Part shown: one piece after another, positions 35,914 to 50,187 of the stretch
How positions within the stretch are numbered: the first letter of the stretch is position 1
Layout: the number at the start of each line of letters is the position of its first letter
Assembly (NCBI GenBank): GCA_028722305.1
Contig: JAQYHB010000001.1
Span: forward strand, 40,608 to 104,607
DNA from: Spirochaetales bacterium
GTDB lineage: Bacteria; Spirochaetota; Spirochaetia; Sphaerochaetales; Sphaerochaetaceae
DNA: 64,000 bases
Reading direction: 5' to 3'
Translations under genes and position numbers: made by a program
Notes under the pieces: model-generated
Databases searched by the model: none
Told to the model about the DNA's origin: nothing
The model's input: only the letters and a program-made list of their open reading frames with translations

Positions 35914-35928
35914 ATTCACTCACAAAAA

Positions 35929-37128
35929 TCAGTCGTCAATCTCAGTGACCTGGCCAGAAGCAACCGTCTTGCCACCCTCACGGATTGCGAAGCGGAGACC
36001 CTTGTCCATAGCGATCTTGTGAATCAGCTCAACCTTGATGGAGGTGTGGTCACCCGGCTTCACCATCTGGACACCATCCGGCAGAATGACCGTACCAGTG
36101 ATATCAGTGGTGCGGAAATAGAACTGCGGGCGATAGCCAGTGAAGAACGGAGAGTGTCTTCCACCCTCATCGGCGGTCAGGACGTACAGAGCACCGATGA
36201 ACTTGCTGTGCGGAGTGATCGAACCCGGCTTGGCGATGACCTGGCCGCGAACGACATCCTTCTTGTCAACACCGCGGAGCAGGCAGCCGACGTTGTCACC
36301 GGCCTCACCGACATCCAGGGTCTTGTTGAACATCTCGACGCCAGTGACAACCGACGCCTTGGTGTCCTTGATACCGACGATTTCGACCGGATCGTTGACC
36401 TTGACGACACCGCGCTCGATACGACCGGTAACAACAGTTCCACGACCAGAAATCGTGAAGATGTCCTCGATCGGCATCAGGAACGGCTTGTCGATGTCAC
36501 GCTTCGGAAGCGGGATGTAGGTGTCCATGGTCTCGAGCAACTCGCTAATGCACTTGGTCTTCTCGGGATCATCGGGATGGTTCATGGCCTCGAACGCGGA
36601 ACCGCGAATGAACGGGGTCTTCTCCCCATCGTAACCATTCTTGGTCAGCAGGTCGCGGACATCCTCCTCGACAAGATCAATCAGCTCGGGGTCGTCGACC
36701 TGGTCGCACTTGTTGATGAAGACGATCATGCAGGGAACACCGACCTGATGGGCCAGCAGGATGTGCTCTTTGGTCTGGGCCATCGGGCCATCAGTGGCAG
36801 CAACAACCAGGATAGCGCAGTCCATCTGGGCAGCGCCGGTGACCATGTTCTTGACGTAGTCAGCGTGTCCCGGGCAGTCGACGTGGGCGTAGTGGCGGTT
36901 AGGGGTCTGGTACTCAACGTGTCTGGTGTTGATCGTGATACCACGAGCCTTCTCCTCTGGCGCGTTGTCGATGTTGTCGTAGGCAAGGGCCTTGTTGCCC
37001 TCATCGCCCCACTTTCTCGCGCAATACATGGTGATTGCGGAAGTGAGGGTGGTTTTACCATGGTCAACGTGGCCGATGGTTCCGACGTTTACGTGCGGCT
37101 TGTTCCTCACAAACTTCTCTTTTGCCAT
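35929..37128 (-). CDS. tuf: Translation elongation factor Tu
   Basis: GTPase that brings aminoacyl-tRNA to the ribosome. G1 [10 protein letters not shown]3 [13 protein letters not shown]4 NKCDQVDD, and the domain III end with TEIDD. 399 aa from ATG 37128; the preceding codon 37131 is also ATG but lies only 2 nt after the AAGGAGG site. Strong promoter at 37398-37426 and a leader of about 260 nt with a hairpin next to the ribosome-binding site. Confidence 0.98.
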   Translation of the reverse strand: MAKEKFVRNKPHVNVGTIGHVDHGKTTLTSAITMYCARKWGDEGNKALAYDNIDNAPEEKARGITINTRHVEYQTPNRHYAHVDCPGHADYVKNMVTGAAQMDCAILVVAATDGPMAQTKEHILLAHQVGVPCMIVFINKCDQVDDPELIDLVEEDVRDLLTKNGYDGEKTPFIRGSAFEAMNHPDDPEKTKCISELLETMDTYIPLPKRDIDKPFLMPIEDIFTISGRGTVVTGRIERGVVKVNDPVEIVGIKDTKASVVTGVEMFNKTLDVGEAGDNVGCLLRGVDKKDVVRGQVIAKPGSITPHSKFIGALYVLTADEGGRHSPFFTGYRPQFYFRTTDITGTVILPDGVQMVKPGDHTSIKVELIHKIAMDKGLRFAIREGGKTVASGQVTEIDD

Positions 37129-37397
37129 CATTTCCTCCTTGTGACCAGTCTTCTGACTGTCACAATCTATAGTGTTACCATAAAGGCAAGGCCTTTACTG
37201 ATACAGAGGAGCAAACTGTCTTGTGAGGATAAACAAGAGATTCCAGAGGTCGGTTGACGTCGTCACATGACTCAGTCGACATAGCAAGTTTAAAAAAACT
37301 TCTCGATTCTGGAACCACCCATTTTATTGCCTGACAATAACCGGTTTGGTCCTTGGTGCGCACACAGACATACCGTCCTCTTGGGCGCACGCCGACT
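37129..37397 (-). promoter_or_regulatory. Long tuf leader with ribosome-site hairpin
   Basis: This 270-nt stretch has no gene and lies between the tuf promoter and start codon. Visible structures: a stem TAAAGGC/GCCTTTA (37181-37197), and a hairpin 37139-37165, TTGTGAC-AGTC with GACTGGTCACAA (one bulge, AGAA loop), whose 3' arm runs into the AAGGAGG site. A run of seven T (minus strand) lies around 37292-37298. Such a leader suggests attenuation or translational control of EF-Tu; no known riboswitch or r-protein leader was recognised. Confidence 0.55.
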
Positions 37398-37426
37398 AAT
37401 ATACGGTAATTAGGAAAACGTGTCAA
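37398..37426 (-). promoter_or_regulatory. tuf promoter
   Basis: Minus strand TTGACA (37426-37421), 17-nt spacer, TATATT (37403-37398); near-consensus and probably very strong. Confidence 0.85.
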
Positions 37427-37508
37427 GCGATTGGGAAAACCTTATAAAACAATTATTTGGAACTGTTCTCAAGCGAGAAAATCTGCGATACTGGACGGGA
37501 GGTTTTCC

Positions 37509-38216
37509 ATGGCACATGAGCAAATCTACCACACCGACACCGAAGAGGTGAAGCTACCTTGTGGTTTCTCGTGGATGACATTCCTCCTCGGGCCCTTGTA
37601 CACAGGCTACCTCGGGGATGTTCCTGCCACCATCCTGCTCGTCCTTCTCTATATCCCGATGCTCGTGCTTGTCATCCTCTCCCATGCCACCGGCATCTTC
37701 GGTTTCTGGCTTCTCAATATCCCCTTCGCGTGCCTCTACAACCGGAGGCTGGCGGCCCTCTACCAGGCGGTCGGCTTTTCCAGCGGCCCCCTTCCCCCGA
37801 AGAAGGAGGAGAAGACCGCCATCACCTACGCAATCGGCTCGCCATGGAACCAGATCGACGACGCCCTCGACGCGACGCCAAGCGACATGTGGTACACCAT
37901 CAAGTTGTATGGAATCAGCAAGCCTTCCAATACCCGTGGCATCTCGGTGGGCAGGGGCAAGGTTCCCAGTGGCTACCACACCCTTTGCGGCTTTCTCAGC
38001 GGCAGAGGGGCGGAACCCGTGACCGACGAATTGGACGTCGGCGCGACCATCATGGTGAAAATCGACAACAAGCAGGTATGGTCGTTCACTGCGAAGGAGA
38101 AAACGCGTCTCGCGGGCAAGACCTTCAGCATCCCTGTCAAGGAGGGCGACGCCATCACCGTCTCGGTCAAGCAAGGCAATTCGAAATTGGACAACCTTCG
38201 GTTGGTACTGGTATGA
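37509..38216 (+). CDS. Membrane protein of unknown function
   Basis: 235 aa. The N-terminal part (residues about 15-95) has two or three hydrophobic segments (FSWMTFLLGPLYTGYLG, ILLVLLYIPMLVLVILSHATGIFGFWLL) and a NRRLAALY step, a layout like the DUF2628 group; this is a tentative match. The C-terminal about 110 residues look like a soluble beta domain. GGGAGG lies 7 nt before ATG 37509. It sits with a broken gene between rpsG and tuf, on the opposite strand from the ribosomal genes, where fusA is often found. Its stop overlaps the first codon of the following pseudogene (ATGA). Confidence 0.7.
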   Translation: MAHEQIYHTDTEEVKLPCGFSWMTFLLGPLYTGYLGDVPATILLVLLYIPMLVLVILSHATGIFGFWLLNIPFACLYNRRLAALYQAVGFSSGPLPPKKEEKTAITYAIGSPWNQIDDALDATPSDMWYTIKLYGISKPSNTRGISVGRGKVPSGYHTLCGFLSGRGAEPVTDELDVGATIMVKIDNKQVWSFTAKEKTRLAGKTFSIPVKEGDAITVSVKQGNSKLDNLRLVLV

Positions 38217-38779
38217 AGATGGGAAAAAGGCGTATGTAATCCTTACTCGTGCTGCTGCTCGCGCTCCACCTTCCAGCAGCACCGGTCCATAGCTCCTTCT
38301 CGGCAGATTTCTCGTCACTTGCGTGATCGCTCCGGCACATGGGCATCGGTCTCGGCATCCGCTACGAGCATAGCCTGCTCCCCCACCTTTCCGCCACCGG
38401 CGGCTTCAGCCACACAATCGGCAAAGCCAGCGACGAAGATATCTGGATGATTACCGTCGGCATTGAGATGGGAGCCCGCTACTATCCGTTCCACAAGGAC
38501 CAGCAGGGATTTTTCCTTGGAACTGCCTTCGGGCTGAATTTCCTGGAATATGTCGGAAACGACGCGCCCGGCAAAAGCGATGCGGAAGACAATGGTGGAG
38601 AAGTCTACCAGCTGGCACTACAGACTGGATACCGGTGGGAGCTCACCAAAGAGCAGGGGATGGAGCTCTCTCTCGGCTATGTCCACCTCTTCAACCCGAT
38701 TGGCTTGGTCATCGGGGATCCGAAAGAACATCTAGCAGACGGCCTGCAGGTCTCCGTCAGCTTCAAGCGCCTTTTCTGA
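38213..38779 (+). pseudogene. Outer-membrane beta-barrel protein, broken in the signal-peptide region
   Basis: Reading from ATG 38213, which overlaps the upstream stop, gives MKMGKRRM then TAA (38237-38239), a hydrophobic signal-peptide-like stretch (LLVLLLALHLPAAPVHSS), then TGA (38324-38326), and then an open frame to 38779, all in the same frame. The open part (146 codons from 38339) alternates short polar and aromatic strands (GIGLGIRYEHSLL, GARYYPFHKDQQGFFLGTAFG, GYRWELTKEQGMELSLGYVHLF) and ends in Phe, as outer-membrane barrels do. Without a signal peptide the downstream frame would not be exported, so this looks like a recently inactivated gene. Confidence 0.7.
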
Positions 38780-38793
38780 GTGTCTTGAGACAA

Positions 38794-38822
38794 GAAAAAA
38801 CCGCAGGCCGAAACCTGCGGTT
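38794..38822 (-). terminator. Terminator after rpsG
   Basis: Minus strand ACCGCAGG-tttcgg-CCTGCGGT followed by TTTTTC. It ends the long rpmG-to-rpsG gene run. Confidence 0.88.
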
Positions 38823-38840
38823 CGCGTGCCCGACTGGCGA

Positions 38841-39311
38841 TTACCAGCGGACGTGGCTGAAAGCCTTGTTGGCCTCTGCCATGCGGTGGGTATCTTCCTT
38901 TTTCTTGTAGGCCGCACCGGTGTTGTTGATGGCATCAAGGAGCTCGGCAGTGAGCTTCTCGGCCATGCTCTTGCCATTGCGGGCACGAGCGGCGGCGATG
39001 ATCCATCTCATGGACAGGGCTTCCTTGCGGTCGTCCCTGATCTCGACAGGCACCTGGTAGGTGGCGCCACCGACACGGCGGCTCTTGACCTCGACCAGCG
39101 GCTTGACGTTGTCGATCGCCTTGTTGAAGGAGTCAAGCGGCTTCTCGCCCGTCTTCTTGGCCATCTCTTCCATGGCGGTGTACAGGATCTTGCTGCTGGT
39201 GGACTTCTTGCCATCGACCATCATGCGGCAGATGAACTTCTCCACCACAGTGCTCTGATACACGGGATCGGCGACAACAACCTTGGTATGCTTAGATGCT
39301 CTTCTCGACAT
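38841..39311 (-). CDS. rpsG: Ribosomal protein S7
   Basis: Initiates 30S head assembly. [42 protein letters not shown] and [14 protein letters not shown] match S7. 156 aa, the standard length. fusA, which usually follows rpsG, is absent. Confidence 0.97.
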   Translation of the reverse strand: MSRRASKHTKVVVADPVYQSTVVEKFICRMMVDGKKSTSSKILYTAMEEMAKKTGEKPLDSFNKAIDNVKPLVEVKSRRVGGATYQVPVEIRDDRKEALSMRWIIAAARARNGKSMAEKLTAELLDAINNTGAAYKKKEDTHRMAEANKAFSHVRW

Positions 39312-39327
39312 ATGCTACCTCCACCCA

Positions 39328-39702
39328 TCAAGCCTTTGGTCTCTTGGCACCATACTTGGAGCGACTTCTCTTGCGATCTGCGACACCCTGCGTATCCTTG
39401 GTACCACGGATGATGTGGTAACGGACACCGGGAAGGTCCTTGACTCTTCCGCCACGCATAAGCACGACAGAGTGCTCCTGCAGGTTGTGCCCGATACCGG
39501 GGATGTAAGCGGTAACCTCAATGCCGTTGGAAAGGCGCACACGGGCGACCTTTCTGAGAGCGGAGTTCGGTTTCTTCGGGGTCATGGTCATCACACGGGT
39601 GCAAACACCACGCTTCTGAGGACAACCCTCGAGAGCCGGGGACTTGGTCTTCTTGGAGACCTTGTTCCGACCCTTTCTGATCAGCTGATTAATTGTAGGC
39701 AT
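39328..39702 (-). CDS. rpsL: Ribosomal protein S12
   Basis: Decoding-site protein, the usual target of streptomycin-resistance changes. [29 protein letters not shown], the [19 protein letters not shown] block and [18 protein letters not shown] are typical. ATG 39702 gives the normal 124 aa. Confidence 0.97.
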   Translation of the reverse strand: MPTINQLIRKGRNKVSKKTKSPALEGCPQKRGVCTRVMTMTPKKPNSALRKVARVRLSNGIEVTAYIPGIGHNLQEHSVVLMRGGRVKDLPGVRYHIIRGTKDTQGVADRKRSRSKYGAKRPKA

Positions 39703-39869
39703 CTTTCGATACACTCCTCTAGTTTGTCGGCCCGCCATGTCTCACACCATAGGGGCCTGCGTCGTCCAATACTGAACGACGCATCTATTAAAAACCGTAA
39801 CTCAGCATGGAGCCTTGGAGGCTTGCATGGAGATGGGTCAAGGGGGCTTGCTCCGCCAACAGGCTTCGC

Positions 39870-44207
<4,338 letters not shown>

Positions 44208-44218
44208 TCGGCTCCTCC

Positions 44219-47200
44219 TTACTTATCCAACGAACCCTTCTGTTTGCGCTCGTTGATCAGCTTGGCGTCCCTCTCGGTGAGCGGAACCTGATTGCCGTCG
44301 GCATCGTACACGGACAAATCCAGTGCCAGGCCACGGATCTCCTGCATAAGGACGTTGAACGCCTCCGGAGTACCGACGCCAGAGACAGGCTCGCCCTTGA
44401 CGATGTTCTCATAAATCTTCACACGGCCGTTCATATCATCGCTCTTGATGGTGAGCAGCTCCTGCAGGTTGTTGGCGGCACCATAGGCTTCCAGAGCCCA
44501 GACCTCCATCTCCCCAAGGCGCTGGCCACCGAACTGGGCCTTGCCTCCGAGCGGCTGCTGGGTCACCAACGAGTAGGGACCGGTGGAACGGGCATGCATC
44601 TTGTCATCGACCAGGTGGTGCAGCTTCAGGTAGTAGATGTATCCGCAGAACACCTTGTTGACGAACGGAACACCGGTCCTGCCGTCGTACAGGGTCACCT
44701 TGGAATCGGTCGGAAGCCCGGCCTCTTTCATCTTCGCCTCAATCTGCTCCATCGTCGCGCTCTGGAAGACCGGCGACGAATACCACTCGTCAAGGTTGAC
44801 AGCAGCCCAGCCAAGCTGGGTCTCCATCAACTGACCGATATTCATACGGCTCGGAACGCCGAGGGGGTTCAGACAGACATCAAGCGGTCTGCCATCCTCC
44901 ATGAACGGCATATCCTCTTCCGGCAGGACACGGCTGACAACACCCTTGTTGCCATGGCGGCCGGCCATCTTGTCGCCAGCCTGCAGCTTGCGCTTGGTGG
45001 CGATCAGGACCTTGACGGTCTCCTCCACTCCTGCAGGAAGCTCGTCGTTCTCCTCGTGGGTCAGGCGCTGGATGTCGATGACCGTACCTTCGGTGCCATG
45101 GGGCACCTTCAGGGAGGTGTCGCGCACTTCCTGGGCCTTCTCTCCGAAAATCGAGTTGAGCAACTTGAACTCGGGGGTCGTATCGCTCTCGCTCTTCGGG
45201 GTCACCTTTCCAACCAGGATGGAACCCGGATGGACGATGGTGCCGACGCGGACGATACCGTCCTTGTCCAAAGAAGCAAGCAACTTCTCTCCGACGTTCG
45301 GAATCTCACGGGTCAACTTCTCGGCGCCCAGCTTTGTCTCGCGGATGTCGATGGAGAACTCATGGATATGGATGGTGGTGAAGATATCCTCTTTGACCAC
45401 CTTCTCACTGATAAGGACGGCGTCCTCGTAGTTGTAACCGTTCCAAGGAACAAATCCGACCAGGATGTTGCGGCCCAAGGCAAGCTCGCCGTTCTGGGTG
45501 GCAGGACCATCCGCGATGGGTTCGCCCTCAACGACATGCTGGCCCCTGTTGACAATCGGCTTCTGGCTGAAGCAGGTGTCCTGGTTGGTCCTCTGGTACT
45601 TCTGTAGCTCGTAGTAGTCGACCTCACCGTCAATCTCCGCCTTGTCCGGGCGGATTACAATCTTGTTGGAGCTGACATAATCAACGGTTCCGCTGCGCTT
45701 CGCCTTGACGAGTACTCCGGAATCATAGGCAGCCTTTGCCTCCATACCGGTACCGACTCTCGGGGTCTCCGGGAAAAGGAGCGGGACAGCCTGACGCTGC
45801 ATGTTGCAGCCCATCAAAGCGCGGTTCGCATCATCGTGCTCGAGGAACGGAATCAAGCTGGCGGCGACACTGATTACCTGCTTCGGGCTGACATCCATGT
45901 AGTCGACCTCGCTTGCCGGCATCGTGGTATAATCGCCGTTGTGGCGGACAGGGACTTCCTTGTCCAGGAAATGACCTTCCTTGTCGATCTTGGCGTTGGC
46001 CATGGCGAGCACGTAGTTCTCTTCCACGTCTGCGTCCAGGTACTCGACATCTTTGGTGGCGACGCCATCGACTACCTTGCGGTAGGGAGTCTCAAGGAAA
46101 CCGTATTGGTTCACCTTGGTGTAGTTGGCCAAGCTGACAATCAGGCCGATGTTCGGACCTTCAGGAGTCTCGATCGGGCAGATGCGTCCATAATGGGTAT
46201 AGTGGACGTCGCGGACCTCGAATCCGGCACGGTCACGGGAAAGGCCACCGGGACCGAGGGCGTTCAGACGGCGCTTGTGGGTCAACTCGGAAAGCGGGTT
46301 GCACTGGTCCATGAACTGGGACAGCTGACTGGAGCCGAAGAACTCCTTGACAGCGGCGACCACCGGCTTGATGGAGATGAAATCCTGGGGCTTGGCGGAG
46401 TTGCGGGCGCTGTCGTCAGCAATCATCAGGTTCATCCGTTCCTTGGCGATCTTGTCCATGCGGCTGAAGGCGGCGCTCATCGCGTTCTGCAAAAGCTCGC
46501 CGACCGAGCGGACACGGCGGTTCCCAAGGTGGTCGATATCGTCGAAGTTTTTCTCGCGGATGTAGACCCGCATCAGATAGTTCATCGTATGGATGATATC
46601 CTCGGGCAACAGGGTCGTGACATCGGTAGAGACGTTTCCGCCGAACTTCTTGTTGAACTTGTAGCGGCCGACATCACCAAGGTTGTACTTGCGGTCGGAG
46701 AAGAACATCTCAGGCAGGTCCTTCTCCGCGCGTTCGATGGCGACCGGCTCACCGGGAAGCAGCACAGCATAAATCGGGGTCAGGACATCAGCCTTGCTCG
46801 GCTCGTCCAGACCCTCGGAGGTATGGCGGGTATCCTCCTCGACAAAGCAGTTGAGGATCAAGTCGCTGTGAAGCGTACCCTCGGTATCCTTGTCCATGTC
46901 GACCAAGGAAAGCTTGGTAATGCCACGCTGCATCAGATCGTCAATCAGGTTGCCGTTGAGCATGTCACCGGCGCGCAGAATCTTCTTCTGCTCGCCGTCG
47001 ACATCCGCGTAGACATCCTTGTACAGATAGCTGCCGTCGTAGTCGGCCTTTGTATCCTCCGTGAGCTCGACTTCGTTGCTCTTATAGAACTGGGCGACAA
47101 TCTTCTCACGGGTATCGAACCCGATCGCTCGCAGGAAGAGCGTGCCAAGGATGCGCTTGCGGCGGTCGATCTTGGTGTAAATCAGGTTCTTCTTCTCATC

Positions 47201-47743
47201 AATCTCAAACTCAAGCCAGGATCCGCGATAGGGAACGATTTTGGCAGAGCAGACACCCTTCTCGTTGGAGAAGATGACGCCAGGACTGCGATGGATCTGG
47301 CTGACGACGACCCGCTCGGCGCCATTGATGATGAAGGTACCGCGGTCGGTCATAAGCGGAATATCGCCAAAGAAGATTTCCTTCTCACGAATCTCGCCAT
47401 TGGAAAACTCCAGGCTGATCGTGGCTTTCAAAGGCACGCTGTAGGTGCGTCCCTTCTGCTTGCACTCGCTCTCGGAGAACTTGATGTTGTCAAAATCGAA
47501 CTGATAGCCCTCGTACACCAATCTCATCTCCCCGTTTGGGATTTCAATCGGGAACGTGGACTGGAAGACCTTCTCGAGGCCATAGTTCGGATCGGGTGCT
47601 AGTCCCTTCTCGTAGCGTTTTCTTTGCAGGAAGCGTTCATAACTTTCAAGCTGGATTCCAATCAGGTTGGGAAGCTCGCACACTTCCTGAAAATCGGAAC
47701 CGATGTAAGAGCGCTTAACGGCTTTACCGGCGGCTACCATCAT
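44219..47743 (-). CDS. rpoB: RNA polymerase beta subunit
   Basis: Forms the catalytic cleft with beta'. The rifampicin-pocket region reads [48 protein letters not shown] follows, and [15 protein letters not shown] lies in the C-terminal part. 1174 aa. The start is one of two adjacent ATGs (47743 or 47740); GGAGG spacing favours the second slightly. Preceded by an attenuator-like hairpin after rplL. Confidence 0.98.
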   Translation of the reverse strand: MMVAAGKAVKRSYIGSDFQEVCELPNLIGIQLESYERFLQRKRYEKGLAPDPNYGLEKVFQSTFPIEIPNGEMRLVYEGYQFDFDNIKFSESECKQKGRTYSVPLKATISLEFSNGEIREKEIFFGDIPLMTDRGTFIINGAERVVVSQIHRSPGVIFSNEKGVCSAKIVPYRGSWLEFEIDEKKNLIYTKIDRRKRILGTLFLRAIGFDTREKIVAQFYKSNEVELTEDTKADYDGSYLYKDVYADVDGEQKKILRAGDMLNGNLIDDLMQRGITKLSLVDMDKDTEGTLHSDLILNCFVEEDTRHTSEGLDEPSKADVLTPIYAVLLPGEPVAIERAEKDLPEMFFSDRKYNLGDVGRYKFNKKFGGNVSTDVTTLLPEDIIHTMNYLMRVYIREKNFDDIDHLGNRRVRSVGELLQNAMSAAFSRMDKIAKERMNLMIADDSARNSAKPQDFISIKPVVAAVKEFFGSSQLSQFMDQCNPLSELTHKRRLNALGPGGLSRDRAGFEVRDVHYTHYGRICPIETPEGPNIGLIVSLANYTKVNQYGFLETPYRKVVDGVATKDVEYLDADVEENYVLAMANAKIDKEGHFLDKEVPVRHNGDYTTMPASEVDYMDVSPKQVISVAASLIPFLEHDDANRALMGCNMQRQAVPLLFPETPRVGTGMEAKAAYDSGVLVKAKRSGTVDYVSSNKIVIRPDKAEIDGEVDYYELQKYQRTNQDTCFSQKPIVNRGQHVVEGEPIADGPATQNGELALGRNILVGFVPWNGYNYEDAVLISEKVVKEDIFTTIHIHEFSIDIRETKLGAEKLTREIPNVGEKLLASLDKDGIVRVGTIVHPGSILVGKVTPKSESDTTPEFKLLNSIFGEKAQEVRDTSLKVPHGTEGTVIDIQRLTHEENDELPAGVEETVKVLIATKRKLQAGDKMAGRHGNKGVVSRVLPEEDMPFMEDGRPLDVCLNPLGVPSRMNIGQLMETQLGWAAVNLDEWYSSPVFQSATMEQIEAKMKEAGLPTDSKVTLYDGRTGVPFVNKVFCGYIYYLKLHHLVDDKMHARSTGPYSLVTQQPLGGKAQFGGQRLGEMEVWALEAYGAANNLQELLTIKSDDMNGRVKIYENIVKGEPVSGVGTPEAFNVLMQEIRGLALDLSVYDADGNQVPLTERDAKLINERKQKGSLDK

Positions 47744-47791
47744 CTACCCTCCAGAGATAAAAAAGGAAATCGGATCTGCTCCAAATGGAGC

Positions 47792-47843
47792 TGGAAAAGA
47801 CAGACTAAGCCACACGCAGGCCGAAGCCTGCGGTGGCGCTTAG
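47792..47843 (-). terminator. Attenuator hairpin between rplL and rpoB
   Basis: Minus strand: CTAAGCGCCACCGCAGGC, TTCG loop, GCCTGCGTGTGGCTTAG, then TCTGTCTTTT. A long stem (about 17 bp with one small mismatch) but a weak T-run, so partial termination is likely. E. coli has an attenuator at the same place that lowers rpoBC relative to rplJL. Confidence 0.8.
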
Positions 47844-47868
47844 AAGAATGGCGGGAAAATCCCGAACA

Positions 47869-48252
47869 TTATTCAACAGGTTTGACCTCGACGGTGCAGC
47901 CAGCTTCCTCAAGGGCCTTCTTGGCAGCCTCGGCGTCAGCCTTGGAGATGTTCTCCTTGATAGTCTTGTTGCCAGCCTCGACCATAGCCTTGGCCTCGCC
48001 AAGACCAACCTGGGTCAGAGCGCGGACAGCCTTGATCGCGGCGATCTTCTTGGTCGGATCAGCGGCCTTCAGGATAACGTTGAACTCGGTCGGCTCTTCC
48101 TTGGCAGGACCGGCAGCGGCAGCGGCGGCGGGAGCAGCGGCAGCGGCAGCGGCCTGCACGCCGAACTTCTCTTCCATAGCTTTGATGAGGTCGGAAACCT
48201 CAAGAACCGTCATGTTGGCGATAGCGTCAATGATTTCTTCTTTCGTAGCCAT
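47869..48252 (-). CDS. rplL: Ribosomal protein L7/L12
   Basis: Stalk protein recruiting translation factors. The Ala-rich hinge ([19 protein letters not shown]) and the C-terminal [34 protein letters not shown] domain are typical. 127 aa. Confidence 0.97.
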   Translation of the reverse strand: MATKEEIIDAIANMTVLEVSDLIKAMEEKFGVQAAAAAAAPAAAAAAGPAKEEPTEFNVILKAADPTKKIAAIKAVRALTQVGLGEAKAMVEAGNKTIKENISKADAEAAKKALEEAGCTVEVKPVE

Positions 48253-48316
48253 ATTAACTTCTCCTCAATATCTTTTTCCAATCGTAGCAGGTTACAAGAA
48301 CGAAGACTAAGATTGG

Positions 48317-48859
48317 TTAGTTAGCGGCGGAAGCTTCCGGGGCGGCGCCACCGGCGGCTTCCATTTTCTTCTGATACGCAAGCAGCGTAGCAGCCAGCTT
48401 CTGGATAGGAGCCTTCATGGTTCCCATCAACGAAGCAAGCAAATCCTTCTTCGAAGGCAGCTTGCTATAAGCCTCGATCTGAGCGGCGTCCATGAACCTG
48501 CCGTCCACGAGACCACCCTTCACGTCAACCGGAGCACCCTCGTCCTTGATGTCGAAAAGCACCTTGGCGGCGACGTTCGCGGAATCACCCTTCACAAGGA
48601 CGATACCGGTCGGTCCCTTCAGCTGGGAATCGTCGACTTCCTTGTTGAGCTGCTCAAGGGCAATCTTGGCGTAGGTGTTCTTGACAACGCGGTAGTTGTT
48701 CTGCTCCTTCCCAAGCCCCTTGCGGATCTTGGTGAGCTGCTCAACGGTCATGCCGCGATAGTCGGTGAAGATGAAGCTGTCGTACTGGGCAAACTCATCC
48801 TTCAGCGCCTTGACGGCGGCTTCCTTTTCAGGAGTTACACGAGTCTGATAATTTTCCAT
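48317..48859 (-). CDS. rplJ: Ribosomal protein L10
   Basis: Base of the L7/L12 stalk. EFAQYDSFIFTDYRGMTVEQLTKIRKGL and NYRVVKNTYAKIALEQL, then a C-terminal helix for L12 binding and an Ala/Gly-rich tail. 180 aa. Only 13 nt separate it from rplA, so the usual long L10 leader is missing. Confidence 0.96.
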   Translation of the reverse strand: MENYQTRVTPEKEAAVKALKDEFAQYDSFIFTDYRGMTVEQLTKIRKGLGKEQNNYRVVKNTYAKIALEQLNKEVDDSQLKGPTGIVLVKGDSANVAAKVLFDIKDEGAPVDVKGGLVDGRFMDAAQIEAYSKLPSKKDLLASLMGTMKAPIQKLAATLLAYQKKMEAAGGAAPEASAAN

Positions 48860-48872
48860 AATTCCCTACTCC

Positions 48873-49565
48873 TTATTTGGCCGCGTTCAGCAGGTTGGCG
48901 CTTGCAATACGCACGCCAGGCCCCATCGTGGAAGAGAGCGCAACGGAGACGATAAAGTCTCCCTTGGCATCAGACGGCTTCTTGCGAACGATCTCGTCAA
49001 CGACAGCCTTGGCGTTCTCGGCGACCTTGCTGGCCTCCATGGAGACCTTTCCGACGGCAAGATGAACGACGTTCGTCTTATCGCTGCGGTATTCGGTCCT
49101 TCCGAGGGACAGCTCCTTGACGGCCTGGGCGACATCGAAGGTGACGGTGTGGGTCTTGGGGTTCGGCATCAAGCCTTTGCGGCCAAGAATCGGACCGAGA
49201 CGACCGACGTCCTTCATCATATCCGGAGTGGCGACCGCGACATCAAAGTCCAGCCAGCCTTCCTTGATTTTCTGAATCAGGTCATCATCGCCAACATACG
49301 TGGCACCAGCGGCCTTGGCCTCGTCGGCCTTGGCACCCTTCGCGAACACAAGCACGCGCTTCTGGGCGGCAAACTGGTTCGGGAGGACAACAGTGTCACG
49401 GACGCTCTGGCTCTTCTTCAGAGTCAGCTTGACAGAGAGCTCGACCGTCTCGTCGAACTTGGCGTAAGCCATCTCCTTCACCAAGGCAGCGGCCTCGTCA
49501 AAGGTATAGTTCTTCGAATGGTCGATCTTCTTCGCGCTAGTAAGATACTTCTTTCCGTGTGCCAT
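48873..49565 (-). CDS. rplA: Ribosomal protein L1
   Basis: Mobile stalk protein and translational repressor of its own operon in E. coli. FDETVELSVKLTLKKSQSVRDTVVLPNQF, LGPILGRKGLMPNPKTHTVT and IVSVALSSTMGPGVRI are typical. 230 aa. Confidence 0.97.
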   Translation of the reverse strand: MAHGKKYLTSAKKIDHSKNYTFDEAAALVKEMAYAKFDETVELSVKLTLKKSQSVRDTVVLPNQFAAQKRVLVFAKGAKADEAKAAGATYVGDDDLIQKIKEGWLDFDVAVATPDMMKDVGRLGPILGRKGLMPNPKTHTVTFDVAQAVKELSLGRTEYRSDKTNVVHLAVGKVSMEASKVAENAKAVVDEIVRKKPSDAKGDFIVSVALSSTMGPGVRIASANLLNAAK

Positions 49566-49567
49566 AG

Positions 49568-49996
49568 TTATTTCTCCACCTCAACGCCCATGCTGCGAGC
49601 AGTACCGGCGACAACCCTCATAGCGGACTCGAGCGAATTGCAGTTCATATCGTCCAGCTTCTGCTTGGCGATGTCCTCGAGCTGGGCCTTGGTCAACTTG
49701 CCGACCTTGGTCTTGTTCGGGGTGCCCGAAGCCGTCTGAATGCCAAGAGCCTTCTTGATCAGGATGGATGCAGGCGGAGTTTTCAGGATGAACGTGAACG
49801 TTCTGTCCGCATAGACAGAGATGACGACAGGAACAATCAGACCAGCATCGAATTTCTTCGATCTCTCGTTGAATTCCTGGACGAACTTTGGCGCGCTGAC
49901 TCCATGAGGGCCAAGAGCCGGTCCGATCGGGGGTGCCGGTGTGGCTTTCTGAGCCGGGCACTGCAACTTGATGACGGCAGTAACCTTCTTTGCCAT
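49568..49996 (-). CDS. rplK: Ribosomal protein L11
   Basis: Part of the GTPase-associated centre. The [32 protein letters not shown] start, [17 protein letters not shown] and [29 protein letters not shown] end are typical. 142 aa. AAGGAGAGG lies upstream; a 190-nt gap with structured RNA precedes it. Confidence 0.97.
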   Translation of the reverse strand: MAKKVTAVIKLQCPAQKATPAPPIGPALGPHGVSAPKFVQEFNERSKKFDAGLIVPVVISVYADRTFTFILKTPPASILIKKALGIQTASGTPNKTKVGKLTKAQLEDIAKQKLDDMNCNSLESAMRVVAGTARSMGVEVEK

Positions 49997-50051
49997 ATTT
50001 CCTCTCCTTACGTGTTGCGACCTGCCTGAGTTGGCGGATAGATCCGGTCGA

Positions 50052-50114
50052 CACGCTGGTTATAACGCCCACCATACGGTAGGGCTCCCACGACTTGGGA
50101 CGCGAATCCCAAGT
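50052..50114 (-). promoter_or_regulatory. Structured rplK leader, possible L1 autoregulatory site
   Basis: Minus strand: a perfect 8-bp hairpin ACTTGGGA-ttcgcg-TCCCAAGT (50093-50114), then CGTGGGAGCCC (from 50092) which can fold with GGGCGTTATAACCAGCG (to about 50054). The GUGGGAG against a U/A-rich loop plus CCA resembles L1-binding sites of 23S rRNA and rplKA leaders. A match by eye only. Confidence 0.35.
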
Positions 50115-50187
50115 GAGTGTCAAATACGAAACGGACGAATGTAAAAAAACAAAACAGGAAAGCCGAGTGACGGACGTCCACCACCAC

